DNA of 5,861 nt from Bacilli bacterium (GTDB taxonomy: Bacteria; Bacillota_I; Bacilli_A; RFN20; CAG-288), in NCBI GenBank assembly GCA_900769965.1, contig CAAGIQ010000156.1, positions 1-5,861 of the forward strand. Reading direction: 5' to 3'. Every line of letters starts with the position of its first letter. The stretch's first letter is position 1. The notes below the pieces were generated by a model that was not told the DNA's origin, did no database searches, and saw only the letters and a program-made list of their open reading frames with translations. Below, in pieces: positions 1 to 4,391 of this stretch. Made by a program: the position numbers and the translations under genes.

Positions 1-264
1 ATCAAGTTCTTTTACTGTTGTTTGGTAATCTTTTATATATGATAAGATGCAGGCGTGAAGTTGATTCTCTTCAAAATAGTTGTGTGGAAGAGAAGAGATA
101 AAGCCTTGATAATTGTTTTCTTTTACTAATTTTTTAGCAAACCTTTTTATCTCTGGAGTTCTGATTCCAAGAATGAAATATTTTGTATTAGGTATTAGCT
201 TTCTAGAAAAAGAGGCATATTTATCGTCTTGATTATCTTTTAAGAATTGATCGATCTCGTTCAT
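1..264 (-). CDS. DNA alkylation repair protein, AlkD-like (N-terminal 88 residues, runs off the window)
   Basis: The frame starts at an ATG (264-262) and stays open to base 1, so 88 N-terminal residues are visible. The translation begins MNEIDQFLKD and carries GIRTPEIKRFAKKL (about residues 33-46) and SLPHNYFEENQLHA (about 58-71). These resemble the first helical repeats of the AlkD/AlkC family of HEAT-repeat DNA glycosylases, which have a G(V/I)R.P..R..A motif and an LP..YYEE..L motif. Family members are cytoplasmic, usually around 220-240 residues, and excise alkylated bases such as 3-methyladenine and 7-methylguanine. The catalytic acidic and aromatic residues would lie outside the window. 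Its ATG overlaps the TGA of the acetyltransferase gene by four bases (ATGA), so the two are probably translationally coupled on one leftward mRNA. Family assignment is by motif recognition only. Confidence -1.
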   Translation of the reverse strand, partial: MNEIDQFLKDNQDDKYASFSRKLIPNTKYFILGIRTPEIKRFAKKLVKENNYQGFISSLPHNYFEENQLHACILSYIKDYQTTVKELD

Positions 265-491
265 TTTTGTCCTCTTACAAACTCGCAGGTGGAAACGTAG
301 GTGTAATCATCACCTTTTTGAGACTTAAAAACTTCTACTAAGGCTTTAGCATAGCCTTGATGTCTAAACTCTTCATTGATGTAAGTTTTGTATATGTTAA
401 AGTTATCTTCTTCTTTTCTATAGAGAAGGTAACCCACTTCCTTACCATCTTTCATAAGACTAAATCTATTTCCATCATCTAAGTATTCCAT
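261..491 (-). CDS. Small GNAT-like acetyltransferase (YjdJ / Acetyltransf_CG type)
   Basis: This is a complete 76-residue protein. It has a glycine-containing strand (KEVGYLLYR, about residues 17-25), a paired strand (NFNIYKTYI, 30-38) and the acetyl-CoA loop EEFRHQGYAKALVEVF (40-55), which matches the GNAT R/Q-x-x-G-x-G/A pattern. The C-terminal YVSTCEFVR resembles the 'C.F' ending of the short YjdJ-like GNAT subfamily (PF14542 type), whose members are normally 80-100 residues and lack the N-terminal GNAT strands. The substrate is not known for the family and cannot be read here. The start is firm: GAGGTGA (502-496) lies four bases before the ATG. Its TGA overlaps the ATG of the AlkD-like gene. 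The gene is divergent from csoR and has its own promoter in the 25-40 bases upstream. Confidence -1.
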   Translation of the reverse strand: MEYLDDGNRFSLMKDGKEVGYLLYRKEEDNFNIYKTYINEEFRHQGYAKALVEVFKSQKGDDYTYVSTCEFVRGQK

Positions 492-508
492 TGTTTCACC
501 TCGCTATT

Positions 509-537
509 ATTATATATGAAGTACCTTTTGTTGACAA
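509..537 (-). promoter_or_regulatory. Leftward sigma-A promoter for the acetyltransferase/AlkD-like operon
   Basis: Read on the minus strand there is TTGTCA (537-532), a 17-base spacer and a perfect TATAAT (514-509). The expected transcription start is near 502, so the mRNA leader would be about 11 bases and begin at the ribosome binding site GAGGTGA. The -35 box occupies the same bases as the -35 box of the rightward csoR promoter. Confidence -1.
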
Positions 538-558
538 AGGAATCGAAGCATGTATACT
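531..558 (+). promoter_or_regulatory. Rightward sigma-A promoter of csoR-copA
   Basis: A perfect -35 TTGACA (531-536), a 16-base spacer and a -10 TATACT (553-558) are seen. The start of transcription should be near 565, inside the candidate CsoR operator and only about 14 bases before the csoR ATG. The promoter lies inside the longest possible csoR reading frame (ATG at 516), which is the main reason to reject that start and use the ATG at 579. Confidence -1.
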
Positions 559-576
559 ATACGGGTAGGGGGTATA
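558..576 (+). promoter_or_regulatory. Candidate CsoR operator overlapping the csoR ribosome binding site
   Basis: TATAC (558-562) and GTATA (572-576) form an inverted repeat around the G-rich core GGGTAGGGG. This is the layout of known CsoR operators, which have TAC/GTA arms around a G tract as in the Bacillus subtilis copZA promoter. It touches the last base of the -10 and covers the predicted transcription start, so bound apo-CsoR should block initiation. The same G tract (TAGGGGG, 566-572) lies six bases before the csoR ATG and is the only ribosome binding site for csoR. Assignment is by pattern and by adjacency to csoR. Confidence -1.
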
Positions 577-578
577 TT

Positions 579-866
579 ATGGACTGCTGTAATAAGAAGA
601 CAAAAAGAAGTGAAGAAGATAAAAAACTACTTATTAATCGCATGAATAGAATAGTAGGTCAACTTAACGGAATTAAAAATATGATTGAAAACGATGAATA
701 CTGCGTCGATATCTTGACTCAGTTAGCGGCTTCGCAAGCGGGGATTAGAAGTTTAGCTAACTTACTAATCGATAAACATATGCATTCATGTGTTGTAAGA
801 GATATCAAAGAAGGTAAAGAAGATACGATCGATGAGGTTCTGTCCATCTTGAGGAGATTTCAATGA
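579..866 (+). CDS. csoR: Copper-sensing transcriptional repressor CsoR
   Basis: This is a 95-residue all-helical CsoR/RcnR-family repressor, the cytoplasmic Cu(I) sensor that leaves DNA when copper binds. The family signature INRMNRIVGQLNGIKNMI spans residues 19-36. The Cu(I) ligands C42, H67 and C71 have the same spacing (25 and 4 residues) as C45-H70-C74 of B. subtilis CsoR, with the usual Tyr (Y41) before the first Cys. This triad separates it from Ni/Co (RcnR) and sulfur-sensing (CstR) relatives. A Cys pair (C3, C4) sits at the extreme N-terminus. The start at 579 is chosen over the upstream ATG at 516 because the longer frame would run through the promoter and operator; TAGGGGG six bases upstream serves as ribosome binding site. 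Its TGA overlaps the copA ATG (ATGA), so repressor and pump are co-transcribed and coupled, and the operon should be autoregulated. Confidence -1.
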   Translation: MDCCNKKTKRSEEDKKLLINRMNRIVGQLNGIKNMIENDEYCVDILTQLAASQAGIRSLANLLIDKHMHSCVVRDIKEGKEDTIDEVLSILRRFQ

Positions 867-3316
867 AAGAAGAGATATTTAAAGTAGAGGGTATGACTTG
901 TGCTTCCTGTCAAGCGCATGTAGAAAAAGCTGTTAAGGACCTTAAAGGAGTAAGTAGCGTTCAGGTTAGTTTGCTATCTAACGAGATGAAAGTTAGCTAT
1001 GATGAAAACGAAGTAGATGCCTATAAGATTACTTTAGCGGTTGATAAAGGTGGTTATAAAGCGTACTTGAAGAATCAGAAGCAAGATAGTGTCGTAGAGA
1101 AGAATATCGAAAGTAAAAACAAGCTTATTAATCTTATTGTATCCATAGCGTTTACTGTTTTACTTATGTATGTCTCTATGGGTGAGATGATCGGTATTCC
1201 TGTACCGTCTTTTATAACTGAAAACAAAGTTGGATTCATGTTTACTCAACTTCTACTTACTGTTCCAGTTATAGCGTTAAACTTCTATTACTTTAAAGAT
1301 GGTATTAAGCATTTGTTTAGATTGAATCCGAATATGAATAGCTTAGTATCATTAGGAGCTATAGCGGCTTTAATCTATGGAATAGTTTCGATTTACATGG
1401 TTAGTTATGGGATTCAAACGGGAAATGAAGAATTAGTTCACCTTTATTTCCATAACTTGTATTTCGATTCTGTAAACATGATATTAACCTTTGTTAGCTT
1501 AGGTAAGTTTTTAGAATCGAAATCTAAAGATAAGACTAAAGAAGCGATAACTAAACTTGCTCAATTAAGTCCTTCTACAGCTAGAGTAGTTGAGGATGGT
1601 CAAGAGAAAGAAGTTAAGTTAGAAGAAGTAAGAAAGGGTCAAATTATTAGAGTTAAGCCTTTTGAAACTATCTCATTAGATGGAGAGATAATCAAAGGGG
1701 AATCGAGCATCGATGAATCTAATATAACTGGAGAAAGTATACCTGTATTTAAATCGGTTGGAGATAAGGTTATTAGTTCCACGCAAAATAAAGGCGGAAG
1801 CTTTGATTTTATCGCCACTTCTACTAATGAAGATTCGACGATAAATACTATTATAAAATTGGTGAATGAAGCGGCTTCATCTAAAGCTAAGATTTCTAGA
1901 TTAGTCGATAAAGTTTCTCTAATTTTCGTTCCAGCTGTTATTTCAATAAGTTTGATATGTTTACTAATCTATCTATTGCTTGGAAAAGGAGCGGAGTACA
2001 GCTTTAACATCGCTATTAGCGTTTTAGTAGTCGCTTGTCCATGTGCTTTAGGTTTAGCTACTCCAGTTGCTATTATGGTAGGCTCAGGAAAAGGAGCTTC
2101 TTTAGGCATCTTGATTAAGTCAGCGACAGTATTAGAAAACGCTTGTAAGGTCGATACTGTAGTTTTTGATAAGACTGGTACTATTACTAAAGGTCAAATA
2201 AAAGTTGAAAAAGTTATTCATCTTAAAGAAAAAGATGGGTTAGATAGTATCCTTTATAGCTTAGAAAGCAAATCTGAGCACCCTCTTTCAGAAGCGGTAG
2301 TTAGAAGATTTATAGATGAAGTTGAATTAAGAGATGTTGATGATTTCGAATCGGTTCCAGGGTATGGAATAAAAGGTAAAATCGATAACAAGATGTATTA
2401 CGTCGGATCTTATAAATATTTGAATAAAATAGTTAATGATAGCTCTTTGGAGTCTGAAATAGAGAAGTATTCTTTAGAGGGTTATACATCATTGATTCTT
2501 TTTGATGAAGAAGAAGCATTATCTATTACTCTTGCTAGAGATGAGATAAAAGAGGAAAGTAAGTTAGCGATTAGAGAATTAAAAAGAAAGAAAATCGATT
2601 CATATATGCTAACTGGCGATAATCGATATGTTGCTAAAAAGATTGCTAGTGAAGTTGGTATCGATGAAGCTAACGTCTATTATGAAGTTTTACCTCAAGA
2701 TAAGAAAACGATTGTAGATAAGCTTAGAAAAGAAGGTAAGAATGTGGCGATGGTAGGGGATGGAGTTAACGATGCACCTTCGCTTATGTCTAGCGATTTA
2801 GGCATAGCGATAGGAAACGGAACGGATGTAGCCATATCTTCTTCTGATGTAGTTTTATTACATAACTCGATTCTTGATGTTTGTAACGTCTTAGGTTTAT
2901 CGAAAAAGACTATGAACAATATAAGAATAAACTTGTTCTGGGCATTCTTCTATAACCTAATTGCTATCGTTATAGCTACTGGAGCATTTAGCTTTATTGG
3001 AATTACACTTAATCCGATGATCGCTTCTTTGTTGATGGCATTCTCATCGGTGTTCGTAGTAACAAATTCATTATTAATTAACACGTATAAACCATTGAAA
3101 AAGGAGGAAAAGAAAATGGAAGAAATCGTATTAAATGTTGAGGGAATGATGTGTAAACACTGCCAAAAGCACGTCTTTGATGCTTTATCAAAAGTTGAAG
3201 GTGTAGTTGAGGTAGAAGTAAGTTTAGAGAACAAAAAAGCTCTTATCAAAGGTAACAACTTAGATAAAGCTGCCTTGATTAAAGCAGTTATAGATGAAGG
3301 ATACGAAGCTAATTAG
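863..3316 (+). CDS. copA: Copper-exporting P1B-1 ATPase with a C-terminal CopZ-like domain (CopA-CopZ)
   Basis: This 817-residue membrane pump moves Cu(I) out of the cytoplasm at the cost of ATP. An N-terminal HMA metal-binding domain (about 1-70) has GMTCASC with C13 and C16. Eight membrane helices are visible (about 88-106, 124-143, 158-181, 194-215, 351-373, 380-405, 689-709, 714-740). The actuator motif is TGES (289-292), the transport site is CPC (392-394), the phosphorylated Asp is D436 in DKTGT, followed by SEHP (471-474), TGDN (584-587) and GDGVNDAP (632-639). YN (697-698) in helix 7 and MxxSS (725-729) in helix 8 mark the Cu(I)-specific P1B-1 class. A second HMA domain (752-817; C764 and C767 in MMCKHC) follows a lysine-rich linker, which is unusual because extra HMA domains are normally N-terminal. 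GAGGAG six bases upstream fixes the start; the ATG overlaps the csoR stop. The 3' end is duplicated at 4320-4391. Confidence -1.
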   Translation: MKEEIFKVEGMTCASCQAHVEKAVKDLKGVSSVQVSLLSNEMKVSYDENEVDAYKITLAVDKGGYKAYLKNQKQDSVVEKNIESKNKLINLIVSIAFTVLLMYVSMGEMIGIPVPSFITENKVGFMFTQLLLTVPVIALNFYYFKDGIKHLFRLNPNMNSLVSLGAIAALIYGIVSIYMVSYGIQTGNEELVHLYFHNLYFDSVNMILTFVSLGKFLESKSKDKTKEAITKLAQLSPSTARVVEDGQEKEVKLEEVRKGQIIRVKPFETISLDGEIIKGESSIDESNITGESIPVFKSVGDKVISSTQNKGGSFDFIATSTNEDSTINTIIKLVNEAASSKAKISRLVDKVSLIFVPAVISISLICLLIYLLLGKGAEYSFNIAISVLVVACPCALGLATPVAIMVGSGKGASLGILIKSATVLENACKVDTVVFDKTGTITKGQIKVEKVIHLKEKDGLDSILYSLESKSEHPLSEAVVRRFIDEVELRDVDDFESVPGYGIKGKIDNKMYYVGSYKYLNKIVNDSSLESEIEKYSLEGYTSLILFDEEEALSITLARDEIKEESKLAIRELKRKKIDSYMLTGDNRYVAKKIASEVGIDEANVYYEVLPQDKKTIVDKLRKEGKNVAMVGDGVNDAPSLMSSDLGIAIGNGTDVAISSSDVVLLHNSILDVCNVLGLSKKTMNNIRINLFWAFFYNLIAIVIATGAFSFIGITLNPMIASLLMAFSSVFVVTNSLLINTYKPLKKEEKKMEEIVLNVEGMMCKHCQKHVFDALSKVEGVVEVEVSLENKKALIKGNNLDKAALIKAVIDEGYEAN
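3101..3118 (+). promoter_or_regulatory. Internal ribosome binding site and ATG inside copA
   Basis: AAGGAGG (3101-3107) lies eight bases before an ATG (3116-3118) that is in the copA frame (codon 752). The core is complementary to the 16S rRNA tail at optimal spacing. It falls exactly at the boundary between the ATPase and the CopZ-like domain, in the linker after the last membrane helix. Lys/Glu-rich linkers can make such a sequence by chance (AAG GAG GAA also spells K-E-E), which limits confidence in its use. Confidence -1.
3116..3316 (+). CDS. copZ: CopZ-like copper chaperone, possible internal translation product of copA
   Basis: Starting at the internal ATG gives a 66-residue protein that matches a free-standing CopZ in length (usually 66-70) and fold. 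MEEIVLNVEG is the first strand, MMCKHC (residues 11-16) carries the Cu(I)-binding cysteines C13 and C16, and a helix-strand-strand-helix-strand order follows, ending in a typical DEGYEA. CopZ carries Cu(I) in the cytoplasm and hands it to CopA or CsoR. Here it is in the same frame as copA with no intervening stop, so it is made as a C-terminal domain, as a separate protein from the internal start, or both. An ancestral separate copZ fused by loss of the copA stop would explain the preserved ribosome binding site. That a domain exists is clear; that a separate protein is made is inference. Confidence -1.
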   Translation: MEEIVLNVEGMMCKHCQKHVFDALSKVEGVVEVEVSLENKKALIKGNNLDKAALIKAVIDEGYEAN

Positions 3317-3355
3317 TAACAGATTTTTTTGATACATAATCTATCAATAAGATAG
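3279..3355. repeat. Left copy of a flanking direct repeat (copA 3' end and downstream)
   Basis: These 77 bases match 4320-4391 in the same orientation. In the alignment 70 of 72 paired bases are identical, with one 5-base gap (GCTAA around 3309-3312, missing in the right copy) and two substitutions (3299 G/T, 3330 T/G). The copy starts 38 bases before the copA stop codon and continues 39 bases past it. On the minus strand it also encodes a tail equivalent to the end of the membrane protein at 4349, here not attached to any gene. The small inverted repeat ATCTATC-AATAA-GATAGAT (3339-3357) is AT-rich, not followed by a T run, and is not called a terminator. Confidence -1.
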
Positions 3356-3376
3356 ATATATGGAGTTACAATGTTA

Positions 3377-3718
3377 TTACCATTGATTTATTCTTTTAAG
3401 AGTTTCTTTTAGATCTGAAATATCTTTGGTTATAGTTTCGTAAACAGTTAAATAGTCTGTTTTTCCATAATCGTGGACAATCCCATTCCTAAATCCTATT
3501 ATATCTCCCCAAGGTATTTGAGGATTGTTTTTCTTAAAATCAGCGGAAATGTTTTTAACATTTTCAATCATTTGGATAAGCCTAAACATGATTGCATCAA
3601 TGAGTTCTTCATTTCGCAGAAATTCTTCGTAATTTTTATCGCAAATTTATCTTTCGATGATTTCAATACTTTCAATTGCTTTATTAGCATAATATTTATT
3701 GTCTTTCACATTATCCAT
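3377..3718 (-). pseudogene. hepT: HepT-like HEPN (DUF86) toxin gene interrupted by an in-frame TAA
   Basis: From the ATG at 3718 the frame would encode 113 residues, the usual DUF86/HepT length, but codon 24 (3649-3647) is TAA. The sequence before it (ANKAIESIEIIER) and after it (ICDKNYEEFLRNEELIDAI) is in the same frame and reads as continuous DUF86 protein, so this is a nonsense change at one codon, probably from a Tyr codon, and not a frameshift. Downstream the RNase motif RX4HXY is intact (RNGIVHDY), and an in-frame ATG at 3589 could start a 70-residue C-terminal piece, without a good ribosome binding site. In MntA-HepT systems HepT is the RNase toxin and the Tyr of this motif is AMPylated by the antitoxin. 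The start overlaps the stop of the MNT gene by eight bases. Full-length toxin should not be made unless TAA is misread or is a sequencing error. Confidence -1.
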
Positions 3719-4190
3719 ATATTTTTATCCCACTCTTCATAATCTCTTTTGATAGTTCAAAATTACTATTCAACGTATCAAACCTAATTAAATCTATTTT
3801 TTTATGTAAAACCGCTCTTATAGCTTCAGCAAGCCCGGCTATTCTAATTCCGGATAAAGATGAAGACACGCATAAATCGACATCGCTATTTTCTTTTGCA
3901 TATCCTTTTGCGTAGCTTCCAAATAAGTAGCAGAATTCCACTATTCCTTTATATTGATTATCAAAAAGCTTTGTCAATTCCTCTTTGATTTTTTCAATTG
4001 TAAGCAAACCTTTGTCCTCTGTAATCTCGCATTTATCTATAAGAATATCGATGATTTTTTGGCGCTTTAAAACATCGCCATAATCTTCATCCATTTCATA
4101 TCGTCGAAATGTTCTAACAGGAATACCAACTATTTCTGCAGCTTTAATTTGAGTTAATCCGTATAATTCTCTAGTTTCTTTTAGCGTCAT
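3711..4190 (-). CDS. mntA: Antitoxin: XRE-type HTH domain fused to a MNT nucleotidyltransferase (MntA-like)
   Basis: This 159-residue protein has two domains. The N-terminal part (about 1-45) is a Cro/XRE-like helix-turn-helix with LTQIKAAEIVGIPVRTFRRY as helices 2-3. The C-terminal part (about 65-159) is a minimal nucleotidyltransferase with GSYAKG and SDVDL, forming the GSX10DXD motif (both Asp present), and a third acidic residue in KKIDLIRFD. In known MntA-HepT modules the MNT protein transfers AMP to the HEPN toxin and neutralises it; all visible catalytic residues are kept here. The start is set at ATG 4190 because AGGTGA (4201-4196) is five bases upstream; the alternative GTG at 4199, adding three residues, lies inside that ribosome binding site. 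It overlaps the hepT-like gene downstream, as expected for a coupled antitoxin-toxin operon. The fused DNA-binding domain suggests autoregulation at the palindrome upstream. Confidence -1.
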   Translation of the reverse strand: MTLKETRELYGLTQIKAAEIVGIPVRTFRRYEMDEDYGDVLKRQKIIDILIDKCEITEDKGLLTIEKIKEELTKLFDNQYKGIVEFCYLFGSYAKGYAKENSDVDLCVSSSLSGIRIAGLAEAIRAVLHKKIDLIRFDTLNSNFELSKEIMKSGIKIYG

Positions 4191-4207
4191 TTTTATCACC
4201 TGATATA

Positions 4208-4281
4208 ATGTTATTACTTTTGTCCTTTTTTGTAAATATATTTAGGACAATATGTCCTCACAATTAATAACTATGTGTCAA
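4208..4281 (-). promoter_or_regulatory. Probable promoter region of the MNT-HEPN operon
   Basis: The best minus-strand candidate is TTTACA (4236-4231), a 17-base spacer and TAACAT (4213-4208). This would start transcription near 4201, directly at the ribosome binding site AGGTGA. A better -35 (TTGACA, 4281-4276) lies upstream but has no convincing -10 at 16-18 bases. The exact promoter is uncertain. Confidence -1.
4244..4258. promoter_or_regulatory. Palindromic candidate operator for the XRE-MNT antitoxin
   Basis: AGGACA-ATA-TGTCCT is a perfect 6-bp inverted repeat about 55 bases upstream of the antitoxin start. A further half-site TGTCCT lies at 4221-4226, in the same orientation as the right arm and 32 bases from it, close to three DNA turns, inside the spacer of the probable promoter. 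This layout suits cooperative binding by a dimeric HTH protein. Binding by the antitoxin is inferred from position only. Confidence -1.
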
Positions 4282-4319
4282 TTTGGCCTAAAGTGTAAAC
4301 TAAGATACAGAATCTCTGG

Positions 4320-4391
4320 TTAAAGCAGTTATAGATGAATGATACGAATTAGTAACAGATTTTTTGGATACATAATCTATCAATAAGATAG
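4320..4391. repeat. Right copy of the flanking direct repeat (decayed copA tail, active 3' end of the membrane protein gene)
   Basis: These 72 bases match 3279-3355. In the copA frame this copy has a TGA in place of a Gly codon (G to T at 4340) and a 5-base deletion, so it is a dead copA fragment. On the minus strand it supplies the last codons and the TAA stop (4351-4349) of the membrane protein. The two changes in the copA-only part, against one substitution (Lys/Gln) in the part that still codes, fit selection on the membrane gene side only. Confidence -1.

Larger units (their letters stand above)
3356..4319. mobile_element. Putative inserted module bounded by direct repeats, carrying a MNT-HEPN gene pair
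   Basis: This 964-base segment is exactly what separates the two repeat copies. It holds only the leftward MNT-HEPN pair and its control region. Deleting one repeat plus the segment (1041 bases) would restore a continuous junction with copA and the membrane protein gene convergent and both complete. No transposase, integrase or clear terminal inverted repeats are seen at its ends, so it would be non-autonomous, the remnant of something larger, or the product of a duplication. The bounded insertion is inferred from the repeats; the mechanism is unknown. Confidence -1.

Noticed and set aside
516..578. Longer csoR start at ATG 516 adding 21 residues
   Set aside because: The extension would run through the TTGACA/TATACT promoter and the operator, has no ribosome binding site and no CsoR-like sequence; ATG 579 has TAGGGGG at good spacing.
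3091..3118. Programmed frameshift in copA as in E. coli
   Set aside because: Both the ATPase and the CopZ domain are already in one frame, and the E. coli signal lies after the N-terminal domain, so no shift is needed here.
3339..3357. Hairpin ATCTATC-AATAA-GATAGAT as copA terminator
   Set aside because: The stem is AT-rich and no T run follows on either strand; the T7 run at 3324-3330 precedes it.
2695..3742. Minus-strand frames at 2695-2919 and 2950-3258 and the plus-strand frame at 3473-3742
   Set aside because: They are antisense to copA and the MNT-HEPN genes and have low-complexity translations without recognisable motifs.
4197..4199. GTG start for the MNT antitoxin
   Set aside because: It lies within the AGGTGA ribosome binding site that serves the ATG at 4190, and it has no site of its own.
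3356..4319. Insertion sequence ends or terminal inverted repeats of the inserted module
   Set aside because: The two ends show no convincing inverted match and no transposase is encoded.
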